The notes beneath the pieces were generated by a model. That model was not told where the DNA came from, made no database searches, and saw only the letters and a program-made list of their open reading frames with translations. DNA of 64,000 nt, from contig SMMW01000025.1 of NCBI GenBank assembly GCA_004794655.1, positions 4,012,501 through 4,076,500 on the forward strand, in the 5' to 3' direction. Positions within the stretch are counted from its first letter, which is position 1. Each line of letters begins with the position of its first letter. This document shows, piece by piece, positions 24,406-36,224 of this stretch. The stretch comes from Marisa cornuarietis (taxonomy: Eukaryota; Mollusca; Gastropoda; Architaenioglossa; Ampullariidae). The position numbers and the translations under genes were made by a program.

Positions 24406-25744
24406 ATTAATTATGATTAGTTGTTTTCTGAAGGAAGAGGGGGAACTGCCTAGATCTGTGAATGAGCCATATCCGCCTGTCTCTAACAGGAACTTTGCCA
24501 AAGTTTACCACACAGCTCTTTTCTCTTTTTTTTTGGGGGGGGGGAGGTAGGGTAGCAGCATTCAGTCCACATGTCTTTCGTGAAATTCAAAGCAGCTGAC
24601 ACTAAGTATACGATTATGCCAAACTGACAGTTTGTAACTCAATCTCCAGGAACATGATAAATATTGTGCCCCATCATTTTTTGTAATAAAACATCCGTTT
24701 TGAGACACTCGAATGCACAACGACTGTCGTGCGAAATCAACTCAGGCGCTGATCAGTGTGACATAGCGGGGGGTAGGCAAAGCCACACTGTGTTATACAA
24801 ATCCAGCAGTTTGAATTTCACATTTCGTATGGCGATAACAAGCTGAACAGCTACCCACTAACTTTCTACACGAGACCTTCGGACGACGAGGTCTGCGCTC
24901 CCCACGAAGACAACAGGAAACCCCTGAGATAGTCACCAACCACCGCCTGCCGCCGTCGTTTATCTCAATATGTGGACAGCGCGCTGAGCTCTTTTCCTGG
25001 TCACACTTTTATAACACTTACCCACCTTTTGTGTTCCACCCGCATTTCTGTCACGCTAAACCCGCGCAAGCTGTGCGAGGATTAACTGCGGACTAAGGCT
25101 ATCAAGAGATTACTAACGCTGCTCGTATATTAAGAGAGCTGGGGCGGCCGGTCTGTAAGGCGACCTGACATCACACATGGTCACACTCTCTCCAACCGAT
25201 CGCCTTACCGTCATCCGCCTCCCCAGGCCCTCATTCTTCTTCGTCCTCCTGCTGGACGCCCGCTGACTGGCTGTCAGGTGCCAGACGCACCCAGGGTAGC
25301 GCAGGCTTATCGCTGTTATCGACACTGACTCAGCGATATAAACTTCATAAACACGTTTCAAATGAGCCGGCTTTTAGTCTTCAGCCGCACAGGTGAAAGA
25401 GAACCCCTGGTTTTATGCGGACACAAACACGGCTGACTGACGGAACTGAGAGTATCGTAAAAGCGGAGTAGGGGTATAAGTATGTTACCCATTTAAATGA
25501 CATTTAGCAGTAACACTAAGACGTAAGGTAGCTGAAGTTACTTAGTGTTTCAATGTAACTCGTAAACTGCTGAAATTTTACACAGCAGCCGTTACGAGCT
25601 AGGGGAGTACACGCAGGTATTTTACTTTAGTCCAGCGTCTTCACGTTAATATATGAATTTAAGCAGCGCCTTTTCTCAGCACTAACCGCACTCAAAGCAT
25701 ACATACACGTATACCTTCATAAAAAAAACACACACACAGAAGTA

Positions 25745-25830
25745 TGTCGGATCCGAAATACGAACCCCCGACATCCGATTATCGTGGTGACAGGCCCGTT
25801 AACCACAGAGTAACCAACTGCCAAAAAGGA
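25745..25830 (-). mobile_element. tRNA-derived SINE fragment
   Basis: On the minus strand CTGTGGTTAACGGGCCTG and TCACC (box A-like) precede GGGGGTTCGTATTTC (box B-like). CCTGTCACC resembles the anticodon loop of tRNA-Asp (GUC), which suggests but does not prove that parent. A CA tract follows downstream. No full tRNA fold can be drawn, so it is not called a tRNA gene. Confidence 0.55.
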
Positions 25831-28800
25831 TGGAAGGTCAAGTCCCCGAGAACAGCTGTACTTTGACAGACAGCTGTACAGCTGGTGCGCTGCTCAACAA
25901 AAATGTGTTCGAGACACAGGAAGTGATAGGGGAGGAACTATAAAGGAGGTGTGTGTGTGTGTGGAGGGGAAATGATATTAAAAGGCCTGTATGGTTAAAA
26001 ACCGCGCAAAATATTAGGATCTCGTATAGCCGAAGCAAAAAGGGGCCCAATGATCCACTGTCTCACTGGCTGCCCACTGGCTGCCCTAGTGTGAAAGGTG
26101 ATGGAGAAGAAAGTCCTCAGGAAGAGGTCACAACGGTCGGAGGACGTGGGGCGTTAAGACAATAAGAACTGACACTCGGACTGAAGTGCACTGTTACCTG
26201 ACATCAACTTGGATGTGAAGACATGAACTAGCGGAGACGGAAGCAATCCTTTTTATTCTGACTAGTGCCCTGTCACAGACGCCCTTCTGCTACCGAGCTT
26301 TTGATTGAGCACTTTCTTCAATGCCACGGAAGTCTTTTTCTTGTATTTCTTGCGTTTATTTGCTAAGATCCTACATTAGAAATCCACAAATATTTTGTAC
26401 TTTTGATCGATTAAACCTTCAAGACAATATTACAACCCCCAAAATAGCCATAAACAGAAAAAACAGCGCCTTTCACGAAAGGACCAAAGGTATAAAACTT
26501 GGTGTCTTTTCTGCGTTCTCAAGGCAGTCAGTGGTATAAGACACAAGCAAGTATGTGGTGACTTGAACGTGTTAAGCTCGAAACCATTTTCTCTTGTTTG
26601 TCTACACGAGCAATTTTTTTTTTTTTTTTTGCTTAGCCACGTTAGATCCTACGCTTGCTTGCCTTTCTCTTATCCGTTTTCTGCTTTGAATTTAGATAAA
26701 TGATAACTGGCCTAAGATAATCTCCAGCATGACAGATGACTGTTGAGCTTCTGATGATAGGGAGCGAGAGTATCCAGCCATGACCTTGGCCTCGTCTCGT
26801 GCTAAAAGATTCCTGACTAAAGAACGCTTCTGTTAAGACCAACAACTTACATTCGGCTGATCGCTTGTTATTTTCAAGAAATGCTTTTTTTCCATCGGAA
26901 AAAGCTAATAACTTACTCAATGCCTAGCCTGAGATCTCAGGTTCTGGTCGGCGTGCCATTCCTTGCATTCAGTAACTTTCATTGTGTGTTGATTCCACAC
27001 TCTTGGCCCTAACATACACCAAAGACTTTATACACTGCCGTCTCCCTCTCTCCCCCCCCCCTCTCCCACTAACAACATCGTAATGCCATCTGTCTGGCAA
27101 AGTACGGAGCTCTTTTCCCAAAAGTCCATTTCGCCCAGCAAGCTCTTGCCGTTACTGAACCTACATTAGCATGCTGGACAGGAAACTGCCGTACGTGCTC
27201 CCATATCTCTGCGGTAAGGAAACATAATACACACGAGGAAAGATTGTCTTTACGTCGCTAAAAGCCGCCCAACGGTATAGCCTGATTATTTCACGGAAAA
27301 TGGATGTGATTAAGGATCATCGAAACTTTCGGGCCTTTATCTCCGTTGACAGTAATGGCACTGTGTACAGAAAATTCTTGCAAACGTCAGCGAGGATGTG
27401 GACAGACGCCGGGAGGTGGGAGTGGAGGAGGTGGGGGGTAGGAAAGAGAGAACTGGGAGGTTGGGGTGGGAGGGGGACGAGGGGTGTTGTTGAGAAGATT
27501 CGTACGCAGAGGACTGCCAGCGACTTGAGGTCTGCGCTGACTGACTGGCCTCCTTCTCTATGTTGTCAAGACGGTGTCACTCACAACACGGAAAGCGGTA
27601 CAAACATCAGTAAAGGAAGTGGAAGAAAGGTGTTTCATATAACGGAGCTCTGCATCAGCAACAGCTTTGCCAGGCCTACTCAACGACGCTGAAGCGGCAA
27701 AAGATAAAGGCACGAGGGGCCGGAGTTTTCTAATAGATGGTATATAAACTTTATCTTCGGGGCTTCAATGTTTATTGCTTGGCGCGAAGAAAAACAACCG
27801 GCATAGCTCGACCTGGCGATATCTGTCCATATCCAAAAACACTGCGTGATGCATTATTGAAGACAGGTAGACCTGCTCCAGGAACACACCTGTCGGTGGG
27901 CTATTGATCTCGAGATCAGACGTCTGCGGAAGGCAAGCAAATTTAATCCCTTTAAGTAAATGACCGGCGAAACAGACTTTCTTCACATGACATGACATCT
28001 TGGAGGGCGCTTCTTTAAATGAGTGAAATGATCTGGTCCACGTTATTGTACAACAATACTATAGTTCGTGATGCACACAAAGCCAGGATTCCTCGTCCTT
28101 GACATCAAGATAGGAATTTTCTCTTCTGAATGTCTATCATCGCGCTCGTGTAAGTGTTTGTTGACACGTGAACTATTTTTTAATACCGGCACAAGTTCGG
28201 CTCTTGGAGCGAAGAAGTGCCCGTTAAAAAGGAAAACACATTAAACAAGTGCTTTATAAACACCCGTCCCTTGAAAACAGGGCCCCGTGAAGGAAAGCCT
28301 AAACCGTCCCGTCTGCACCGAATAAAGAAGTGCAGTCCTGTCTTTGTGGATCTTGACAAACGTGAAGTGTATGGACCGGCTTACATTTTGCCGCCTCACT
28401 CAAATGTCGAGCCCACGACCACAAACAGAAAAATATTCAGATAAAATCTTGAATACAAAAATAAACCAAAATCTGTCCATGATCGCCAAACATTTCACAT
28501 TAGTCCCACTGGAAAGCATGAATAGACCACCAAAAATTTAAAAAAATTATATATTAAGCAGCGAGAAAGTGCACACCAAGCTCCAAGCTTGCGTATAAAA
28601 AAGTCAGAGAGAGAGAGAGTGGGAGAAAGCCACAGGGTAGTAAACTATACAGCTCAACACATTTTTATTCCTAAAGCAGTGAGAGCCCTTGAATAGAAAA
28701 GCAGGCTATCGAGACATGTCCAGAGCAACCCTGACTACAAATACATAACGAGGACTTCTCTCTCTCTTCCCCGTGACCATTACACTTAGTTTACCCAACC

Positions 28801-31019
28801 AGTGCACTTTGATGTCAACTTCACGTAGGTGGAGGGCATACTTTTTAGCACCAAGATTTGCTTGTGGAAATCTTTACATCTTCTACACCTGAGAACTAAA
28901 GACATCCTATCAAGATTTTTATTAACGCTTTTATAAACTCTTAAGTCTCTTGCCAGACGACCTTTGTAGTTTTATGCACCTTAAGAATCTATATTTTCTT
29001 TCACCTACAAAACAAATAAGTGAGGGATCCTGAAAGTAAGCCTTCTTATTCCATTTTGAACGCGAAGATGCGCGAAAATTTGAGTGTAGTTTTTTTCTCA
29101 GAAGATTAAGAAGTCAAAGTGTTCGAAGGAGTAAGAATTTAAAATAAAATATTCGTGCATTATTAATTCTCGTAAAGACAGTTACTGCTTAATTTAAAGT
29201 CAGGTGTACTGTGTAAAAACTATCAAAAGAACACAAATTCTTAAAATAATGCATCCTATTCAATTATCTAAGTAGGCAAAGCAGCAATTAATCAGTGATG
29301 AAACTACTATCAGATATTCATTAAGCCTAGAAAACAATTCCCTGCAGTCCACATGATGGTTTTATTACCTGCACACGTGGCAGCACGTGACACAGAGTAA
29401 TCATATGCAGGCGGGCGCACCATTACCCTTTGGTGTGACGCATCCTGTGCAAGCTCTGCACAGGGTTCTGCACGTGACCTTTTGGACGCATGCACGAACA
29501 CTTCTCACGGCTCCGACCCCTCACGATGGCGACTGTTCACTCGCACGCGCCCTTTAACACACGCCTCGGGCGCAGGTAGCACTTGGCCTGTGTTCTCTTG
29601 TATCTCCCGGCCAGGAAACATTTTGTTGCGTGTCGAGTTGCTCTTCCTCGACGTCTGTCTTCCGCAAACACCTCGCAATGTCTGATGAGGCACCCACCAA
29701 AGACTCGTGGTCCATGTTGGCATCGACGTCTTGCTTCTGGTGTCGAGCGTTTTACACCGAAGATGAACTGCTACGTGAAAGCTACGATGCGCGGAGAGGG
29801 AGGGAGGAGAAAGAAGTGTGTGTGTGTGGGGGAGGGGGGGGGCGAGGGGGGAGATACGCATGTCTGTCTATGTGAGATGCAGTGTTAAATTTCGGATAAA
29901 CACAATGTTGCATCTAGATTTGGACGGTAGGTCGTTTAAAAATTCGCATGGCTATGATGATAGATAATACCGCTGGCATTTTTGCTGGCGGTCTTCCTTG
30001 AAGACACATCAAAGAGTACATGAAAGGTACGTGACATAGATTAAACGTTGCAAGTGGAAGTCAGTTTCATTACTTCTTCCAAAATCACTGCCGCCTCTTT
30101 CACTGACCTCAAACCTGTTTATATTTCCTCCTATTACTCCACTCCCTCCCCTTCTTTTTCTTACTATCTGTGCGCTCGTGCGTGCATGTGTGTGTGTGTG
30201 TGTGTGTGTTAGCACGCGCGCTGCATTTCCACTTGCCGCGAGGCTGGCTATTATTGTGGTTATGGCGCGCAAGAAGATGGTCCTGCATGTCGCTGATCCT
30301 GCCCGTGATATTTCGCAGCGCCTACAGACGTCTTCACCGCCGTGACCTTCCTGGCTTTTGATCTTCTAAACCGCCGCAATCGGAGGTAAAGGAGGAAACA
30401 GGATATTCCTCCATAACACATGGCCAAACAACTCCAAGAACTCCGTAACAAGCACGCGGCAATCTGAAGGAGGCAAGTACACAAAGTTCTACAGCTTGGC
30501 AGAACATTACCGCAAGTCTATTTGTCCCTGTTACTGATAGGTTAAGGACTTACTGGTGCTGAGAGATTTTCAAGCTGCGTCCTCCCCCCCCCCCACAACT
30601 ATTGACTCCCAGTGCATAAAACTCTGTCATTTATTCATATCTTGAAAGATATCTATCACAGACATCGGCTTTTTCTACTGAAGTGTTTTGCTGATGCCCC
30701 CCCTCCCCAACCACCACTCCTTTCTCGGCGCTCACTACTAAGACATTAACATTTGGCTTTATAATCAATATTTTATAGTAATATATAGCATTATGTTAGT
30801 CTCTTGAAATACGATGTATTTATTTAATGCCGTCATTCTGTGGTCTCCGCTTTCTAGAGATAAGAGACGCTTAAAACAAAAGGACCTGTAAAGCAGTCAC
30901 TGTGTAAGGAAGAGATGTCACATCGATGTAACAAGGATAATAGAAGAATAACACCAATAATCAGATAACTTGGGAACATTACCGACCGCAACACTTTTAT
31001 TTTCACTCACTTCTGCAGC

Positions 31020-31400
31020 ACAGATAGATAAAACTTTATTTATTCCAGAGGGCAGCTAGAGGCAGCTCTACATAGAAGCACAACACAATACCACTTAAAA
31101 AAAAATTTTTTTTAATTGGTTTTTACGCCGAGCCAGCAACTAAGGCTATATCACGACAAGGCAGCCAGCCCTGTAAACAGATGCCACATGAAGAGAAAGA
31201 ACAGCGTGCCCGAGACGAGAACTGAACCCAGGACAGCCAACCTTCACTGTAATGGTGACAGGCGCTAACCGTTGCGCCACCGGACCGCCACACAATACCA
31301 CAACATCTCCGCTACACCTAACAGACTCTCATACAATCATCCAGGCTTGCATGTGATGTACATTCATTCCATGGAGCTGTATATAGAAAGAAGATAAAGC
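31020..31400 (-). mobile_element. Retroelement 3' end carrying a nested SINE
   Basis: Leaving out the SINE, the minus strand reads from about 31400 to an ending CCTCTGGAATAAATAAAG TTTTATCTATCTG. AATAAA just before a TATCTATC-like tail is typical of a LINE or SINE 3' end. The family cannot be named and the 5' boundary is a guess. Confidence 0.55.
31097..31289 (-). mobile_element. tRNA-derived SINE with 12-bp target-site duplication
   Basis: The duplication ACACAATACCAC is at 31085-31096 and again at 31290-31301. Reading minus, the insert begins GCGGTCCGGTGGCGCAACGG and TTAGCGCCTGTCACC (box A-like), has GGGTTCAGTTCTC (box B-like), and ends GGCGTAAAAACCAATT before a T/A-rich tail at 31098-31116. 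Length is about 193 bases. CCTGTCACC is shared with the fragment near 25.8 kb. The flanking retroelement reads continuously once the insert is removed. Confidence 0.85.
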
Positions 31401-31687
31401 CATTGTTTGGCTTTTCGTAGTATGGACCAACGATTAATATGATGGCAGCCAGTCAAAATGAAGTACTTCAAACCTGGCGATTGATTGCTTTTGTGGAAGT
31501 CGCTGTATGTGGGTAAAGCCACTGGTTTTCAGTGTCAACGTTGCACGTTCGTGTTTTTCTTTTCACGGATCTTTTATTTTTGTCTGAAGCACCCCCCTCC
31601 TGTTTTGGTTCTAGACAGTTTGTGTGTCTGTCTGTCAGTCTATCTGTATTTTATCGTGTTTGCTCGACACCTATGATTAGCTTACTT

Positions 31688-31778
31688 TGGGGCTTGGGGT
31701 TTGGGTTAAGCTTGGGATTATCATTATGGTAAGGTTTAGAGTTAAGGTTTGGATTCGGGTTAGGGTTAAAGTTTTGGT
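31688..31778. repeat. Degenerate telomere-like GGGTTA/GGTTTAG repeats
   Basis: Runs such as GGGGTTTGGGTTAAGC, AAGGTTTAGAGTTAAGG and CGGGTTAGGGTTAAAG hold a few TTAGGG-like units among variants. Only one unit is a canonical TTAGGG pair, so this is at most a worn interstitial telomeric tract. Confidence 0.55.
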
Positions 31779-32337
31779 GTCGGCTTTTATTTTGAATGAC
31801 TTATCATACAAAACGATAGACGTTTGGCAACAGCGTTTGGCTGTTCGCATAAAACAGGTCAGTCGTCTAAGTCAGTGCAAAAACAAAAAGGTGTTTCCGT
31901 ACTTTACAAACGACAGCGAGTTATTTTTCTTTGAGTTAAGAAAAGACCTTTCAAGTCATCTTGACATTCAGTGGCATGTAGGAATTGTCATTCTGATTAA
32001 GAGAACAAGTGATATTTTTAATTCAAAAACTTTTTATACCATTCCTATAGTGAGACACAACTAATATTACAAATGCCGATATCTTCACAAATAATACTTG
32101 TAATACACTGCAGCTCTTCTACCCACGTATTCTCAAAGAGTTTGCTCATTGTGTAGGCACCCGTAAAGAAAACCAGTGTTTAGGTTCGGCTACAATATTA
32201 TCGATAACCTTTTTCTCGGATAATTTATGAAATATAGTTTTCAACTTCGTAAGTTAAATGTGTGACGAACCATCCACAGAATGACTGTGCAAACTGTCAG
32301 ACATCCTTATGTAACATGACATCCATATGTAAGAGTA

Positions 32338-32403
32338 GTGTGTGTGTGTGTGTGTCCGTGTGTGTGTGTGCGCGCGCGCGCGTGTGTGTGTGTGTGTGTG
32401 TGC
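32338..32403. repeat. (TG)n/(CG)n microsatellite
   Basis: TG run with a CC interruption at about 32355 and a CGCGCGCG core at about 32371-32381, flanked by more TG. Such alternating purine-pyrimidine DNA can adopt Z-form, which is general knowledge and not shown here. Confidence 0.97.
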
Positions 32404-33852
32404 GGGCGCGTGCGCACTTCGTTTCTTGTGTGGGCTCGCTATGCCACCAAATACCAAGCGATCTTTTCAATCAAAATGCCGGAATCCCCAAATTTCGACT
32501 CTTAAGTCAGAAAAAATGTCTGTGTGCCAATGGACGAGAGACAGGCTATACAACGCGATGGTCTGTCTGGGGAGGAACAACTCGGCACCAAATTTACTTC
32601 CTGGGGATAAACACAGCCAGACTCGCAGACCTGCGTGTACTTGAGACACATCTAAACAGTTTAGATCACTGATATGACGGTGTTTTGCTTGGAAACGAGT
32701 TTGCCGTCCCTCCCTCTGTGTATGGACAAGAGCAAGCAAAATGAATACTTGAAAATGGCCTCCTATGACGTCAACATGGGGGTCACTTTAAATTAATCAC
32801 GGAGGTCTGCCCTTAAAGCTGGAACACGAAACTGATTTTAACACGGGATTGCATGGTTAAATATCAAGGGCAAACGTCTGCTGATTGCACAAGTAACTTG
32901 GGTATGAAAGGCCACCTCACCGTCTTCTGGTAAAACAGCGCGTGGTTGTGTGGAGAGAGCGGGCTTGGAGTTCAGTGAGAACATGGTGAGGTAAAAGCAC
33001 TGCCTACAGCCTGTTCACAGAGTGCACGAAGGACGGTAAGCACGCAGCTGTCACTGAATGCGACTAAAAATGTGAAATCAGGAGACGGCCAACAAGAGTA
33101 CTGAATGCTTTACTGCCTGCACCCAGCGCTCTTCCGTCCTCGCAAAACTACTGAACCTAAGACAAACAGTGAAGAATTGCCAAAGTTCACCGAGTATGAC
33201 GACCTTCAGCGCCGAGGACTAGCCACGAGAAACAAGAATCCTCGTGACTAATTATGAATGGTAAGACAACATTTGCTCAAATTCCATCTATCGTTTCCTC
33301 AGAAATATCTTTCACTGACCTCTGGAGTAAGGACATAATCCATGTACCAAGCCCTTTATTGGTTTTTTTTTCCTTCTCTTGGCCTTCGATCATTCCCTCG
33401 CTTCTGACATCGTGAGCGAAATAAGATACTTAACTCCTGTAGTTAAGCAATCCTATATTCCACTGTACCAAAGACGACCAAGAAGTAAGCTGGCAGAATC
33501 CAAAATGTCAGACCAGCATTAAATTCTGTCTTTGCCTTTGTTCCACACATCTATCATGTATAATTGTTCTCTTATTGCAGTGAATGGTCGTCTTTTAGCA
33601 TGATGTCATATATTGAACGCCACACCCACTTCTCCATGTCGTAAGTCTTGTTGGTTAATGCTTCCTAACAATGCGTCCGTCCGTCCGTCTGTCTGTCCCA
33701 ATTATCCCCAGCGTGTTGTAGAAGTATGTCTCCGCCATTTTTTTCAAATTCAAATTCCAGCTTTGAGACAGTTGAAGGAATCGATGCGTATGCTGCCACC
33801 TTGCAAGCGTCTGCGAAATTTTGCGAAGTTCTTTAATAATACCGACCATTTC

Positions 33853-34300
33853 CCCCTTATTTAGGGTCATGGCAGCTTGTTTGTACTATTATTGATGACA
33901 CTGTTAGATTTATTATGAAGTGTCTAGAACATTAATTTATAAAGTGTATAATGCTAAAGATTAATCCAAAAGATTAAATATAATGGGGTAGATTTAAAGA
34001 TATGGACCTTACTGTTTTGGACTTAATGTGAAGTTGTATAAGAACCTGTCTACAGAAGAGCTATGGTGACAGTTTACTTCATGTAGTGTAATTTTATTTG
34101 TGCATTTTATGCAAGCAAAGGTAGAAGAAATGAGGGAAGAAGATGTAAAAAGACTGTGTGCATATGTGTGTGTGTGTGTGTGCTTTGTTTCATTTTGTTG
34201 TTTATGTGCTGTTTTGTTTCTTACTTATCTATGTGGGAGCTTTGTTAGTGCTGTTGTATTGCTGTACTATATTGTGATATGAAATAAAACTTAAAAAAAT
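33853..34300 (+). mobile_element. Polyadenylated retrocopy with 18-bp target-site duplication
   Basis: AATAATACCGACCATTTC occurs at 33835-33852 and again, identically, at 34301-34318. The 448 bases between end in GAAATAAAACTTAAAAAAAT, with AATAAA at 34283-34288 twelve bases or so before the short A-rich tail. Long direct flanking repeats plus poly-A signal and tail are the marks of LINE-mediated retroposition. The body has no SINE promoter boxes or coding frame of note and includes a TG tract (34166-34181), so it looks like a 5'-truncated copy of an mRNA 3' end. The parent gene is unknown. Confidence 0.85.
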
Positions 34301-34318
34301 AATAATACCGACCATTTC

Positions 34319-35890
34319 TGTTGGGTCAAAAACAATATACCGCCAACACCATCATCGTCAACAACAATAGCAACAACAAAAGCATTATTGTTAGCCCTAA
34401 AATCAGTGTCCAAAGGAGTATTTCACTTTCTCGAGAATGAAACACGGACGATAAACTCTCACAAGACAGTGGCCAACAAAATCTGCTGACAGTCACCGCA
34501 AGTCATGATGTCCATGCAGAAGATCAAGCGACAGTGATGTGCAGGAGGTGAAAGTTTTTAAAGAAAGGAAGTCACAATGTACAATTTTATCGGAAACAGG
34601 TAAACACATTCCCAGACTCTATTATTTGGGAAGTAAATTTATCCGCCGTGTAAAATTGCCTAAGCAGTGAAAAAAAAAAAAGTCACTTAGACAAGACCGC
34701 CACCAGCGAGCATCTCTCTCTCTCCCGTCTGCGCGGCATGTTGGCAGACAGACGGCCTCGGGGACACCCTAGAGAGACGCGAAATTTTTATGGTAACGAG
34801 CTGCTGTGATGATGGCTCCGCCATCAGGGTGTCTTCCGGGTGGGAAGGAGAGCGGGAAGGGTGGGGGCAAGGAAACAAAAAAGCTATGTCCTGTTTGTCG
34901 TCCACGAAAGCCGGTGCGCCGAAGGAAACAAAATTGTCACAACCTGGCCACTCGCAGCAAAACCTACACCACAAACATTACGGCCCGCCGGGGGTGTCTA
35001 GACTAGTGTTTCTCATGGCACATAGTGTAAAATTGCCTTCTAAAGGCCTTGTTTATCTCGCCGCGGTCATAATTGCCATTCATGAGGTGGAGACGTGCGA
35101 CAGGTCAGAAACGCAGGCAGGCCATGTTTCCTGGAGACTGCTGTCGCTCCGTTGTGGGAATTTGTCAAGATCGCCGCTTCACCCGAGTCGCCTTCTACAG
35201 CACCCTCACCACTCCCTCTTACCACTCGTCTGTACACGGTCTGTTTTGGTGACATTACTCCTTCACAATGTTTCCACATAAATCTCTTGCCCCCCCAAAA
35301 AAAAACACGCGTAGAAAATGTTATCTCTTCTTGTCAAATCAGTGTCTCATGGCTTTGCTTTTTTTTTTTTTTAGATAAACCCAAGGGATAGCGCCACCAA
35401 TTCAAAAATTAAAGAGTTGCTATTTTTATCCCGCTAACCTCGTTCTAGCATACCCCACCACTGATTGATAGACATCAAGAGGATTTTTCAGCATTTTAGA
35501 GCTATGTTGTGACCTAAAGATAATCTTGAAGAAATCTTTCCATTGATAACGGAGTTGAACACCGTACGTCACCCCAATCACGTCCTGCAGCTCTTTCCTC
35601 TTCCTTGTCTTATTTGTGCACAAGGCAGTAGGAGCTTCCGACTCTTTTAATAAACCAAGCAAAAATGTAAATCCTTACACATTTAAAAGCTTGTGAAATT
35701 TGTTGCTGATAAAGCATCCGGCCTCCGGTGGTGTTTGTTGAACAAATACATCAACATTGCCAGGAACAGGTGAGAGAATCCAGCCAAAAGAAAACCGAAT
35801 CTTCGACGCTGAATGTCTCAAAGAAAATATTTGTATGCAAGTTATGAAATAAAAACGAAAAGGTAGCAAGAAAAAAGTCGATTGTTGGAG

Positions 35891-35944
<54 letters not shown>

Positions 35945-35970
35945 AACAAACAGAAGGTATCGGCTTTTAC
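34319..35970 (-). other. STPG2 intron 9, donor-proximal part
   Basis: No exon seen between the retrocopy and exon 9. Open frames near 34.7-35.3 kb on both strands overlap and lack family resemblance. It contains a T run at 35360-35373 and the TG/AG tract just before exon 9. Confidence 0.75.
35894..35943. repeat. (TG)n(AG)n tract 28 bp from the exon 9 donor
   Basis: About 14 TG then 11 AG units. In the transcript sense this is (CU)n(CA)n starting 28 bases into intron 9. CA-rich RNA near a donor is a known binding site for hnRNP L in animals, so an effect on splicing is possible; this is inference. Confidence 0.95.
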
Positions 35971-36224
35971 CTTGACCGCTGGGGAGGGGTCGGGCAGCCT
36001 GCTGGTGACGGAGGCGAAGTTGGCGGTGGGCTGTGTGTAGCGGCTCTGGAAGGGTTTCTCCTTCATCTGGTAGTGAGCAGGGCCTGGTTGCTCGCCATCG
36101 TTCTTATAGTGCAAGCCCGTGTAGCGGGGGGCTGTGGTGCCGAACACTCCCTTACGAGTACTCTCCAGGTACGCTCTCTTCATGCTTTCGGCCCCAATGC
36201 CGCTGCTGTTGTAAGTGCCTGGCC
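35971..36224 (-). CDS. STPG2: STPG2 exon 9, eighth and ninth repeats
   Basis: 254 bases from acceptor TTGTGGCAG to donor GTAAAAGCC, ending in phase 0. The translation has GPGTYNSSGIGAESMKRAYL, TRKGVFGTTAPRYTGLHY, EQPGPAHYQMKEKPFQSR and ends in LPDPSPAVK. Two PG motifs lie in this exon. A CA/CT tract starts 28 bases past the donor and a 28-kb intron follows. Confidence 0.95.

Larger units (their letters stand above)
20723..31014 (-). other. STPG2 intron 9, middle part
   Basis: About 10 kb with no supported exon. It contains a 70-bp CA run, a modular inverted repeat at 22704-22955, a degenerate array near 24290-24400, a tRNA-like SINE fragment near 25745-25830, poly-T runs at 24184 and 26611, and C/G homopolymers. 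A GC-rich minus-strand frame at 21.8-22.2 kb has a Cys-rich end but no supported domain. Confidence 0.7.
31401..33834 (-). other. STPG2 intron 9, between SINE cluster and retrocopy
   Basis: No exon seen. Holds the telomere-like tract, a 66-bp TG/CG tract at 32338-32403 and a short GTCC/GTCT tract near 33676-33698. Confidence 0.7.

Noticed and set aside
29482..29875. Plus-strand frame with MSDEAPTKDSWSML and ELLRESYDARRGREEK
   Set aside because: Looks faintly protein-like, but it runs into a G-rich/TG tract and has no recognisable domain or paired exon.
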